Shown here piece after piece: positions 54,603 through 62,728 of a DNA stretch of 64,000 nucleotides. This stretch comes from Thalassotalea loyana (GTDB lineage: Bacteria; Pseudomonadota; Gammaproteobacteria; Enterobacterales; Alteromonadaceae). Made by a program: the position numbers and the translations under genes. Within the stretch, counting starts at the first letter, position 1; every line of letters begins with the position of its first letter. The notes beneath the pieces were generated by a model that was not told the origin of the DNA, did not search any database, and saw nothing but the letters and a program-made list of their open reading frames with translations. The stretch lies in assembly GCF_030161435.1 (NCBI RefSeq), contig NZ_BSSV01000002.1, positions 62,001 to 126,000 of the forward strand, written 5' to 3'.

Positions 54603-54990
54603 TATTTTTTCCCATGGCTACAGTGCAGTAATGATTTGTAGTTGCTTAGCACTGGGCTATGGCGTTAATGCTTTCGTAGACTTCTTGCCAGCAGCCCTGT
54701 ACGGCATGCTTATACTCACCTTTGGCCTGCAAGCAGAGATTATCAATTCAGGCCGGTTAAAAAACAGTATTGATTGGATTATTAAACACATGGGGGTATG
54801 TTTCGTGCCAGCCGGTGTTGGCATTATGGAGCATAAAGCGTTGATTGCTGAATTCGGAGTATTAATTACTATACTCGTGATTATCTCAACGACAATACTT
54901 CTTATTATCTCTGGCTTGATGTACCAAAAATGTTTGAATCGTCATATCCAAGCGGAATCTAAAACAGCAAAGGCAAATAAAGATGCTTGA
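54589..54990 (+). CDS. lrgA: CidA/LrgA family membrane protein
   Basis: 133 residues, about four helices. PAALYGMLILTFGLQAEII and FVPAGVGIMEH match the LrgA/CidA family (holin-like). It is normally paired with LrgB. These proteins were first described as controlling murein hydrolase activity and are now linked to export or import of pyruvate and other short organic acids. It overlaps LrgB by eight bases. Confidence 0.88.
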   Translation: MNKASIFSHGYSAVMICSCLALGYGVNAFVDFLPAALYGMLILTFGLQAEIINSGRLKNSIDWIIKHMGVCFVPAGVGIMEHKALIAEFGVLITILVIISTTILLIISGLMYQKCLNRHIQAESKTAKANKDA

Positions 54991-55678
54991 TCATCCATTC
55001 ACATTTTTGTTTTATATTTTATTGACGATCATTGTTTACCAGGTATTCGCAGCCATTCAAAATAAGCTTAAGCTTATTTGGTTGAATCCGATGATGATGA
55101 GCTTAATCGTCCTTATTCCATTACTAGAAGCCAATAACATCAGTTATCAAACATACTATCAAGACACGAAAATTTTTACCCAACTTTTAGAGCCGGCCAT
55201 CGTTGCACTTGGCTTTGTACTATACCAACAAATCCACAGCATTAAGGGACATTTGAAAGAAATTTTTCTCGTGTTAACCAGTAGCATCAGCCTGCTAATC
55301 ATCGTTAATATGGCCATTACAATCATGATATTGAACCGGTATGACATCGCCGTCTCTATGTCTTTGAAATCAGTAACTACACCAATAGGATTAGCATTAA
55401 CAGAACAGCTTGGAGGTATTGCTGCTATTACAGCTGTCTCAATCATCATTGCTGGTCTTATAGGTGCAGTATGGGGCATTCCTTTGTTAAGACTATTTAA
55501 TGTTAATCACCCTCAAGCTCAAGGTTTAGCGATTGGCTGTGCAAGCCACGCGCTTGGTACAGCAACAATTAGTGGGACAAGCTATCAACATGGTGCTTAT
55601 GGTTCACTTGCTATCGTTATATCCGCCGTTATTACCGCCCTCTTAAGTCCATTATTAATTCCTTTATTTCAGCCATAA
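54983..55678 (+). CDS. lrgB: LrgB/CidB family membrane protein
   Basis: 231 residues, six to seven helices. LKSVTTPIGLALTEQLGGIAAITA and AIGCASHALGTATI are the LrgB hallmarks. It acts with LrgA in the inner membrane. Being between aceA and malate synthase G suggests a role for carboxylate transport in acetate or glyoxylate metabolism, but this is inference. The 369 bases after it (55679-56047) hold the malate synthase promoter region and a copy of the aceA palindrome. Confidence 0.88.
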   Translation: MLDHPFTFLFYILLTIIVYQVFAAIQNKLKLIWLNPMMMSLIVLIPLLEANNISYQTYYQDTKIFTQLLEPAIVALGFVLYQQIHSIKGHLKEIFLVLTSSISLLIIVNMAITIMILNRYDIAVSMSLKSVTTPIGLALTEQLGGIAAITAVSIIIAGLIGAVWGIPLLRLFNVNHPQAQGLAIGCASHALGTATISGTSYQHGAYGSLAIVISAVITALLSPLLIPLFQP

Positions 55679-55828
55679 AACACGAGCGTATTTTCTCCAC
55701 CCCCACTATAAACTTCATTTATGGGTACCTCTATATCAATTTGTTGTCTGTCGACCTTACACCACCAACAATAAATAAAACAGATAACAAACAACCAAGG
55801 CATTCACGAATGTTATAACAAGTATCAT

Positions 55829-55846
55829 TTAGAGTAATAACTTTAC
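55829..55846. promoter_or_regulatory. Copy of the aceA palindrome upstream of malate synthase
   Basis: TTAGAGTAATAACTTTAC matches the aceA box at 15 of 18 positions. An isolated GTTATAAC core (55812-55819) lies 22 bp upstream. The box is about 200 bases from the ATG at 56048. Confidence 0.6.
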
Positions 55847-56047
55847 TTTAATAGGATAACAAGAAATAAAACAACCACATAAAAAATATTAAAAACAATG
55901 AGTTACACACCATCAATAATATTGTATGACGAATGGTGGTTATAGTTATTTTGAAGAATGTAATTTTCGCCCTCTTGCGCCAACACCATATTCCTCTTAC
56001 ATTCACTACATGTTTGAAAGTCAAAATGAAATTTTTCAGAGGTAGTT

Positions 56048-58210
56048 ATGTCTTCTCGTACTTCAATCGCTAATCTTTCCGTTGATACCGCATTGTTTGA
56101 ATTTATTGAACAAGAAGTATTACCTGGTTTACCTATTTCGGTAGATACATTTTGGCAAGGTTTTTCTCTAGTTAATGACAAGTTATCTCGCGACAATAGA
56201 GCGTTACTAAACATTCGCGAAGATTTACAAACCAAAATCGATTCATGGCATCAAGATAACCCTACTTTTGATTTGGCAAAATATAAGACGTTCCTGCAAG
56301 AAATTGGTTACTTAACACCAGATGTTGAAGATTTCACTATCTCAACAACAAAGGTAGACAAAGAAATAGCACAACTTGCAGGCCCTCAGTTAGTTGTACC
56401 AATCATGAACGCAAGATTTGCCTTAAACGCCGTAAATGCTCGATGGGGAAGTCTTTACGATGCACTTTATGGCAGCAATATCATCGGTGAAGAAGATGGC
56501 GCAGAAAAAGCAGGAAAATACAATCCAGCTCGAGGCCAAAAAGTTATCGCATACGCCAAACAATGGCTTAACGATGCGTTACCACTTGTTAATGGAAATC
56601 ACGAAACGGTTACTCAATATAGGATAGAAGAAAATCAATTATTAATCAGTCAGGCAAATGGCGAGCAAACACTGCTTGCAGATCAAACCCAATGGCTTGG
56701 TTATACCGGCGACAAAGCTAATCCTGAGTCGTTAGTATTTAGCAGTAATGGATTGCACATTGAAGTGTGTTTCAATGATACATCGCCTATTGGTGATGCA
56801 GACAATGCAAGCGTGAGCGATATTCTATTAGAGTCTGCACTGACAACAATCATGGATTGTGAGGACTCAGTTGCAGCTGTTGACGCCGAAGATAAGGTCA
56901 TAGCCTACAAAAACTGGTTAGGCCTGATGAAAGGCAACCTAACTGAATCAGTAAGCAAAAATGGCAAAACGTTCACCCGTGCAATGAATAACGACAAAAG
57001 TTACTTCAATATCAATGGCGAGTTATCATCATTGAGCGGTCGTAGCTTAATGTTCGTTCGTAACGTTGGCCATTTAATGACAAATCCAGCGATCGTTGAC
57101 GGAAACGGCGATGAAGTGTTTGAAGGCATTATGGATGGCTTTATCACTTCACTAATCGCAATGCATGATTTACAAGGTGAGAGCAAAGTTAAAAACTCTT
57201 CAACGGGTTCAATCTACATTGTAAAACCTAAAATGCATGGGCCTGATGAAGTCAGTTTCGCAAACCGATTGTTTAACGCGGTTGAAGACGTATTAGGTTT
57301 AGAGCGTCACACGATAAAAATGGGCATAATGGATGAAGAGCGTCGCACTAGCGTCAACCTCAAGCAGTGTATTTATCAGGCCAAGGAACGCGTTGTATTT
57401 ATTAACACGGGATTCCTAGATAGAACTGGTGATGAGATTCATACATCGATGTTAGCCGGCCCTATGACGAAGAAAAATGACATTAAGCTAACCAAATGGA
57501 TTGGTGCCTATGAGCAGAACAATGTTGATATTGGTTTAGCTTGTGGCTTTAGCCAAAAAGCACAGATAGGTAAAGGTATGTGGCCAGTGCCCGACGATAT
57601 GGCAACGATGATGGAAACAAAAATTGGTCATCCACAGTCAGGTGCAAATACCGCATGGGTGCCTTCCCCTACTGCTGCAACACTACACGCGTTGCACTAC
57701 CATCAAATTAATGTGGCACAACAACAAAAAACACTATTAATACGTTCACCAATAAATCCTGACGACATGTTAAATATTCCATTAGCTGATAACATCAGTT
57801 GGGATACAAAAGAGATAGAGAGCGAACTTGATAATAACGCTCAGGGAATTCTTGGTTATGTTGTACGTTGGATAGACCAAGGTGTTGGTTGTTCTAAAGT
57901 TCCAGATATCAATAACATTGGTTTAATGGAAGACAGAGCGACATTAAGAATATCAAGCCAACATATTGCAAACTGGTTAGCACATAATATTTGCACCAAA
58001 GCCCAAGTACAGAAAAGTTTGGAAAAAATGGCTCGGGTTGTTGATGAGCAAAACAAGCACGACCCACTTTATCAGCCAATGGCGAATAACTTTGAAACAA
58101 ATATTGCGTTTAAGGCAGCAAGTGCACTAATTTTCGAAGGTAAAACGCAGCCTAGCGGGTATACAGAACCATTACTGCATGCCTTCAGACAAGAAAAGAA
58201 GGCGAATTAG
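56048..58210 (+). CDS. glcB: Malate synthase G
   Basis: 720 residues, the large monomeric form rather than the short malate synthase A. LNAVNARWGSLYDALYG carries the Arg-rich start of the domain; DCEDSVAAVDAEDKV carries the acidic metal and catalytic residues; HGPDEVSFANRLFNAVEDVLGL, MGIMDEERRTS and the C-terminal helical plug follow. It condenses glyoxylate with acetyl-CoA to malate, completing the glyoxylate shunt with AceA. AGAGG precedes the ATG. A shared palindrome with aceA suggests common control. Confidence 0.95.
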   Translation: MSSRTSIANLSVDTALFEFIEQEVLPGLPISVDTFWQGFSLVNDKLSRDNRALLNIREDLQTKIDSWHQDNPTFDLAKYKTFLQEIGYLTPDVEDFTISTTKVDKEIAQLAGPQLVVPIMNARFALNAVNARWGSLYDALYGSNIIGEEDGAEKAGKYNPARGQKVIAYAKQWLNDALPLVNGNHETVTQYRIEENQLLISQANGEQTLLADQTQWLGYTGDKANPESLVFSSNGLHIEVCFNDTSPIGDADNASVSDILLESALTTIMDCEDSVAAVDAEDKVIAYKNWLGLMKGNLTESVSKNGKTFTRAMNNDKSYFNINGELSSLSGRSLMFVRNVGHLMTNPAIVDGNGDEVFEGIMDGFITSLIAMHDLQGESKVKNSSTGSIYIVKPKMHGPDEVSFANRLFNAVEDVLGLERHTIKMGIMDEERRTSVNLKQCIYQAKERVVFINTGFLDRTGDEIHTSMLAGPMTKKNDIKLTKWIGAYEQNNVDIGLACGFSQKAQIGKGMWPVPDDMATMMETKIGHPQSGANTAWVPSPTAATLHALHYHQINVAQQQKTLLIRSPINPDDMLNIPLADNISWDTKEIESELDNNAQGILGYVVRWIDQGVGCSKVPDINNIGLMEDRATLRISSQHIANWLAHNICTKAQVQKSLEKMARVVDEQNKHDPLYQPMANNFETNIAFKAASALIFEGKTQPSGYTEPLLHAFRQEKKAN

Positions 58211-58221
58211 AAAACCTGCGT

Positions 58222-58258
58222 AAAGCCATTGTAGTTAAGAGAATACAATGGCTTTTTT
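58222..58258 (+). terminator. Terminator after malate synthase
   Basis: AAAGCCATTGTA (58222-58233) and TACAATGGCTTT (58244-58255), then TTT. Confidence 0.85.
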
Positions 58259-58488
58259 CCAAGCGTAAAGATACGTAAAGTCGCTCCAACTGATAGCGTA
58301 TCTGTGTAAAATTAATAATCACATAGGGTTTGAAACATTTTTTTGCATTTAGTCTCAAATTGACGGCACTTTATCCCAATGAGGTAGTCGAAGTGAACAA
58401 AGCCCTCTATATTAAACTCAGTGATTTAACAATTTCGTAACACTACGTTTGTACACTGTTTAATCAATAAATTGTCTTGGAGCAAATT

Positions 58489-58911
58489 ATGAATAAGTTT
58501 AACAAGTTCATTCCTGCAGTTTTCATTTTTTCTTTGTCGTTTACGGCAAGCCTTTCTGTAAACGCAACAGCTGCTCAAGACGTAACATACCTCAACCAAA
58601 TTCAAGACCAAAAAGTCAATATTGGTTCACTTAAACCTGCACCGATAACAAAACAAGTAACATTGCAACGACTTGCACAGAACCAAACCAAAACGTTCAG
58701 CCTGTTAGCGAGTGCAAATCAAGAAGCAATACCAGCAAAAACAATGATACGACGTAATGGCGGTGAAATCTTTAAGTTTTTCACTCGCTTTAATGACAAC
58801 CTACAGATGATTTTTTCTTGGTTCTCTCAAGAAGAGCAACCTGAGAACAAACAAGAGTCAAAAAAGCCTAGATCGTCAGCATCAAAAACATCTTTTAGCA
58901 CTTGCGCATAG
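58489..58911 (+). CDS. Unrecognised secreted protein (140 aa)
   Basis: Start at the ATG 58489, with GGAG six bases upstream. MNKFNKF then a hydrophobic segment VFIFSLSFTASLSVNATAA gives a signal peptide. The mature part is rich in Gln, Lys and Ser with no recognisable domain, and its C-terminal half has an amphipathic FKFFTRFNDNLQMIFSWF segment then KPRSSASKTSFSTCA. I do not recognise it. It is monocistronic, with a complex hairpin after the stop (CGACAA to TTGTCG). Confidence 0.6.
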   Translation: MNKFNKFIPAVFIFSLSFTASLSVNATAAQDVTYLNQIQDQKVNIGSLKPAPITKQVTLQRLAQNQTKTFSLLASANQEAIPAKTMIRRNGGEIFKFFTRFNDNLQMIFSWFSQEEQPENKQESKKPRSSASKTSFSTCA

Positions 58912-59076
58912 TGTTACCGACAAGTCAGACGCCGTCTGAAAACAATTTGTCGTGTGTTATTGATAATATCTTGTGGCTAAAGAACAACTACCCTATAACT
59001 AAAATGTCTACTGTTCTTGTTCTGGTAGCAGGTGGTTAGCACTATCCAATCTTTATTTAATCAATGAAGTTTTGAT

Positions 59077-59110
59077 AAAAAAAGCCGACTTCCTATTAAG
59101 GAAACCGGCT
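59077..59110 (-). terminator. Terminator of the sigma-factor operon
   Basis: On the minus strand AGCCG-N2-TTCCT and AGGAA-N2-CGGCT pair around TAAT, with TTTTTT after. It lies 26 bases past the stop of the coiled-coil gene. Confidence 0.82.
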
Positions 59111-59135
59111 CAAGTGGAGTAATAAAGTTGCGGTG

Positions 59136-60038
59136 CTAAAAGCTGTATTGTGTCGCCTTAGTTAACAGCTCTTTCGATGAGATTTTATCGATAACACAAT
59201 TAAGCACGTCTGATTTATCAAATATAATGACCTTATCAAGTGTTCTTTTGTCGACTTGCTCGCCACCACGTTTGATCACAAGGCTTACTTTTTCATCTTT
59301 AGGTAGCGCTTTTAAACTATTGCCATATGAACAAAGCGTATCACTGAACTGTGCATGCAACGCTTGGTTATACTTCGCGCGTAATTCTTGCTGTTTTGCT
59401 TTTTTAGCTAAGCGCTCCTTTTGCTGCTTTCTGCTTTTTTCTGACAGCTCTTTGCGCTGTTCAACCAAGGCTTTCTTCTCTTTTTCTAACGCCTTAATCT
59501 CATTTTTTAGCTCTTTGAGGGCATCTTTGTCTTTGCTGATATGTTTTTCTTGGTATTTTTTATCACGTAACTCACGTTCAACATCACGCAGATCGTAAGC
59601 TACATCGCGTTGTTCTTCTCGCAATTGGCGCGTGACTTCACGCACGTGCTCCATTGTTTCGATGGCACGCTCATATTCATGACCAGTGGCTTCCATGGTA
59701 CGTATGACGATCTCTTCAACACTATCGTCAATCACAATGTTATGGTCGATATGTGGCGCTGGTGGTGCCGGAGGGACCGAAACAAACGTAAAATCATCGC
59801 CACTCCAATGGGTAAAACTACCACCTGATTGCAAGGTAAAAACAACGCCTTGGCCTTGCAAATACAAGCTATCTATTCTGCCTACTCGATTGCCAGATTC
59901 TTTACCAACTTCATTCAAAGAAGTTTTAAAAATGCTATTCATAATATTAAGTTGTTTGTGCATATCATTCATGTCTACGTTTGCGTAGCTTGATGTTGCA
60001 ACGGCTAACCCTGCAAATAATGTGACGAACTTATTCAT
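59136..60038 (-). CDS. Secreted coiled-coil protein of unknown function, ECF operon (300 aa)
   Basis: Signal peptide MNKFVTLFAGLAVATSSYA (cleavage near residue 19). A small beta-like domain (GVVFTLQSGGSFTHW, about 60-85), a short Pro-Ala linker, a long highly charged coiled coil (about 115-225, repeats of KEIKALEKEKK and RKELSEKSRKQQ type) and a C-terminal alpha-beta domain (VSLVIKRGG, KVIIFDKSD) follow. Two Cys, in LCSYGNS and NCVIDK, may pair. It is the third gene of a unit with an ECF sigma factor and a putative anti-sigma; it is likely a periplasmic target or a sensor of the system. No family recognised. Confidence 0.75.
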   Translation of the reverse strand: MNKFVTLFAGLAVATSSYANVDMNDMHKQLNIMNSIFKTSLNEVGKESGNRVGRIDSLYLQGQGVVFTLQSGGSFTHWSGDDFTFVSVPPAPPAPHIDHNIVIDDSVEEIVIRTMEATGHEYERAIETMEHVREVTRQLREEQRDVAYDLRDVERELRDKKYQEKHISKDKDALKELKNEIKALEKEKKALVEQRKELSEKSRKQQKERLAKKAKQQELRAKYNQALHAQFSDTLCSYGNSLKALPKDEKVSLVIKRGGEQVDKRTLDKVIIFDKSDVLNCVIDKISSKELLTKATQYSF

Positions 60039-60054
60039 GACTTTCTCCTATACA

Positions 60055-60678
60055 CTATAAACTTGAATCGTATAAATTAGTTTTTTGATATTTAACAGCT
60101 TGCTCTAGCTGTTTGTATTGAATATTGTGACGGCTTTGTTGTTCAGCCATTTGATCTGTGAAGTGTAAAAAGACATCGCTAATATCTTGTTTACGTTCTT
60201 TTCTAGCACTATCCAGCAAGTAGTTAGCAAGCTTTAAATTGCTCTGATTTTGCTGTTCTTGTAGCTGCATAACCAACTGCGCCATCTTTAATTCATTTTC
60301 TTGTTCGTATTGCTTTATACCTTCTGCAACTGCAGCATCGACTTCTACTTGGCTCATAGCTTTCGATGGAGTGTTATTAAACGCTATCGACACACCAGTC
60401 TCCGTTTGTTGTATTTGCACATTAAAGAGCACTAAACAAACCGCAAAGATAGAGCATGTCATTGAGAGCCATGGCAACAAAGTAAAAGCGGTTTTTGGGT
60501 TCGCAGTTGTTGCATTGAACATCGCCTGACGATCCCATTTAGGCACCTCAAGCACGTTCATATCATCTTTCATATCAGAGAGATACTGAGCTGTTTGATG
60601 ACGCGACTCATGCCAATCTTCACTACTTTTATCGCACTCTAGATGACTATTTTTGATGTCTGGATTATCCTGCTTCAT
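60055..60678 (-). CDS. Putative anti-sigma factor (single-pass membrane protein)
   Basis: 207 residues. The N-terminal cytoplasmic part (about 1-63) is polar and short. One transmembrane helix (about 64-87, FTLLPWLSMTCSIFAVCLVLF) leads to a periplasmic region, helical and Gln-rich (AQLVMQLQEQQNQSNLKLANYLLDSARKE, landmarks QLQEQQNQSN). This layout is that of an anti-sigma, and the gene overlaps the sigma gene by 14 bases. There is no zinc ZAS motif (HxxxCxxC) in the cytoplasmic part. The call rests mainly on synteny. Confidence 0.65.
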   Translation of the reverse strand: MKQDNPDIKNSHLECDKSSEDWHESRHQTAQYLSDMKDDMNVLEVPKWDRQAMFNATTANPKTAFTLLPWLSMTCSIFAVCLVLFNVQIQQTETGVSIAFNNTPSKAMSQVEVDAAVAEGIKQYEQENELKMAQLVMQLQEQQNQSNLKLANYLLDSARKERKQDISDVFLHFTDQMAEQQSRHNIQYKQLEQAVKYQKTNLYDSSL

Positions 60679-61225
60679 AATCGACCTCTAATGTAATCTT
60701 TAACTTATCGAGCGCACTATAGGCTCTCGATTTAATCGTATTTGTTGAAACCCCAAGTTGTTGGGCAATTTCATCAAATGTAAACTGTTGAAAAAACTTC
60801 ATTTCAATAACGAGTTTTTGGTTTACAGGTAGGCTTTGCATAGCCTGATAAAGCATCTGTGCTTGCTGATTGTCGTACATCACTTGCACGGAGCAATGAC
60901 CATCGTCTCGATCATCCAAGTTAGGCGCTTCGTCCAAAGAAAGTGTTGGTTTCTTTTTCCGATAAAATTCAATACACCGATAATGAGCTATCTTAAACAA
61001 CCAGCCTTTGAACGGGCTTTCCCCTCGAAAACTCGCTAAATTACGATAAACCGAGATAAATATGTCCTGCATTAAATCCAGTGCATCGTCTTGATTACTC
61101 ACCATTCGCAAGGCGTAATGATAGATAGGCTTTTGATAGCGTGTGACGAGTTTGTCCCATGCCCCTTGCCTGCCCTTTAATGCCTGCTTTATTAATGTGT
61201 CATCGCTTCGCTCAAACACGAACAT
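60665..61225 (-). CDS. ECF-type RNA polymerase sigma factor
   Basis: 186 residues: sigma region 2 (DALDLMQDIFISVYRNLASFRGESPFKGWLFKIAHYRCIEFYRKKK, landmarks FISVYRNLASF and WLFKIAHYRC) and region 4 (LPVNQKLVIEMKFFQQFTFDEIAQQLGVSTNTIKSRAYSALDKLK, landmarks FDEIAQQLGVSTNTIKSR). Region 3 is missing, so this is an ECF. The next gene is a likely membrane anti-sigma, overlapping by 14 bases. A GTG start at 61219 has a better-spaced AAGG and may be the real start. It differs from RpoE: no RseA/RseB/DegS genes follow. Confidence 0.87.
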   Translation of the reverse strand: MFVFERSDDTLIKQALKGRQGAWDKLVTRYQKPIYHYALRMVSNQDDALDLMQDIFISVYRNLASFRGESPFKGWLFKIAHYRCIEFYRKKKPTLSLDEAPNLDDRDDGHCSVQVMYDNQQAQMLYQAMQSLPVNQKLVIEMKFFQQFTFDEIAQQLGVSTNTIKSRAYSALDKLKITLEVDYEAG

Positions 61226-61289
61226 TCCTTTTTTATTGCTTTAATTAACAAGTTGTACTGACTTCATAAAAAGTTTGAATTTTTTCAAA

Positions 61290-62189
61290 TTATTTTTTAT
61301 TTAAGCAATCACTAACCACTTCACCCAGTTTGAGATACGTTGATGTTCTTAAAGATGTATCTCGCCAAAGCATGCCGATATCGCGATACATGTCATCCGG
61401 CAGTGCTTTTATCGTCAAGCCTTGTTTTGCACCTACTCCTTGGTCGACAGCCATTTTAGGTAAGAACGTAAACCCTTGATGAAAAGCGGTCATTTCCACC
61501 AAAGTTGCTAAACTCGAAGACGAGAACTTATGGATACGGCTTTGATCACCTAATCGACAAGCCGACAAAGCATGCTCTGTTAAGCAATGCTCTTTGCTTA
61601 ACAAAAATACGCTGGCTTCTGGTACTTGCTGATAATCTTGCGTATGAAGGAAGTGCTCTACAAGATGTTGCTCACCTGCTATATAGAACGGATCTTGCCC
61701 TAATAATTTTGTCCGGAAGTTATGGCCATCAACGGGTAATGCAAGTAACGCAATATCAATACTTCCATCGGCAAGCTTTAATAGTAGGTTTTCAGTTGTG
61801 TCTTCAATAAAGAACAACTCTAAATCAGGTAACTCGAGCTGACAGGCCTGACTGACGCTACTTAATAAATAAGGCGCTACCGTCGGAATGCAACCTATTG
61901 TCACCGAACCGCAACCTATTTGTCCTTGATACTGTGCAAACTGTTTAAGCTCTGTTGCTTGCACAATTAGTTGCTGCGCTTTATTAACAACCTCTTCACC
62001 TGTCACCGTAAAGCTAAAGGTTTTATGGTCACGCTCAAGTAATTGACAATTTAGCTGCTCTTCCAACTTTAAGATGGCACTACTGAGCGTCGATTGACTG
62101 ATAAAGCAGGCTTTAGCCGCACGATGGAAATGCTGGTGTTGATGCAATGCAACCAAATAAGATAAATGTTTTAAGCTAGGTAATTCCAT
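61290..62189 (-). CDS. oxyR: Hydrogen-peroxide sensor OxyR
   Basis: 299 residues, LysR family. C202 and C211 in SKEHCLTEHALSACRL sit in the same context and 9-residue spacing as the redox pair C199 and C208 of E. coli OxyR. The HTH reads FHRAAKACFISQSTLSSAILKLEEQL. OxyR forms a disulfide on peroxide and activates antioxidant genes. An ATAG-N7-CTAT site lies just upstream, consistent with autoregulation. It is divergent from the ppiC gene. Confidence 0.9.
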   Translation of the reverse strand: MELPSLKHLSYLVALHQHQHFHRAAKACFISQSTLSSAILKLEEQLNCQLLERDHKTFSFTVTGEEVVNKAQQLIVQATELKQFAQYQGQIGCGSVTIGCIPTVAPYLLSSVSQACQLELPDLELFFIEDTTENLLLKLADGSIDIALLALPVDGHNFRTKLLGQDPFYIAGEQHLVEHFLHTQDYQQVPEASVFLLSKEHCLTEHALSACRLGDQSRIHKFSSSSLATLVEMTAFHQGFTFLPKMAVDQGVGAKQGLTIKALPDDMYRDIGMLWRDTSLRTSTYLKLGEVVSDCLNKK

Positions 62190-62228
62190 AATCTAATAAA
62201 CCAATCAAAAACGAAGAATAAATCAATT

Positions 62229-62266
62229 ATAGATTAATACTATAAATAACAATAGATTAGAAAGTG
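62229..62266. promoter_or_regulatory. OxyR-like binding site upstream of oxyR and ppiC
   Basis: ATAG-N7-CTAT (62229-62243) matches the OxyR half-operator. A second ATAG begins at 62252, 23 bp away (consensus spacing 22), followed by a third partially matching arm. It lies between divergent oxyR and ppiC. Confidence 0.5.
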
Positions 62267-62378
62267 AATAAACTAGATAAGAATAATTATAATTATTGAT
62301 AAATTTAGGTTGAAAACAGGTAAAAACCTTTTGTATATTCTACTATTGGCTATACCAATTAAGTAGTAGGTAGAGAAG

Positions 62379-62660
62379 ATGATCAGAGCATCAGCAAGAC
62401 ACATATTAGTAGACACAGAAGCGCTGTGTCATGAATTAAAAACCAGTATCGAGAACGGCAAAGATTTCGCAGAAGTGGCAAAAGAGCACTCGCTTTGCCC
62501 GTCAAAAATGCAAGGTGGCGCGTTGGGTTCGTTCGGCAAAGGTCAAATGGTTAAAGAGTTTGAGGATGTCGTGTTTAGTAGCCCGCTAAACCAGGTTCAA
62601 GGTCCTGTTAAAACGCAATTTGGTTATCACCTAATTGAAGTGACAGCACGCAGCGAATAA
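62379..62660 (+). CDS. ppiC: Parvulin-type peptidyl-prolyl isomerase PpiC
   Basis: 93 residues, a single parvulin domain close to E. coli PpiC in length. The first landmark is ARHILVDTEALCHEL; then FAEVAKEHSLCPS, GGALGSFGKGQMVKEFEDVVFS and QFGYHLIEV. The two conserved His and the Cys-Pro-Ser segment are present. It is cytoplasmic and speeds proline isomerisation in folding. It is transcribed alone and ends at a terminator shared with the PiT gene. Confidence 0.92.
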   Translation: MIRASARHILVDTEALCHELKTSIENGKDFAEVAKEHSLCPSKMQGGALGSFGKGQMVKEFEDVVFSSPLNQVQGPVKTQFGYHLIEVTARSE

Positions 62661-62678
62661 CTTATCTCGCAGATATAA

Positions 62679-62706
62679 AAAAGCCAATCATTTGATTGGC
62701 TTTTTT
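62679..62706. terminator. Bidirectional terminator between ppiC and pit
   Basis: GCCAATCA (62683-62690) and TGATTGGC (62693-62700), with A-run before and TTTTTT after. Confidence 0.85.
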
Positions 62707-62728
62707 GTTGTCTACAATTTTCTAGATT

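Noticed and set aside
60665-61225. Identity of the sigma factor as RpoE.
   Set aside because: The downstream genes are not RseA, RseB or DegS, and the anti-sigma lacks the expected features. It is an ECF of another type.
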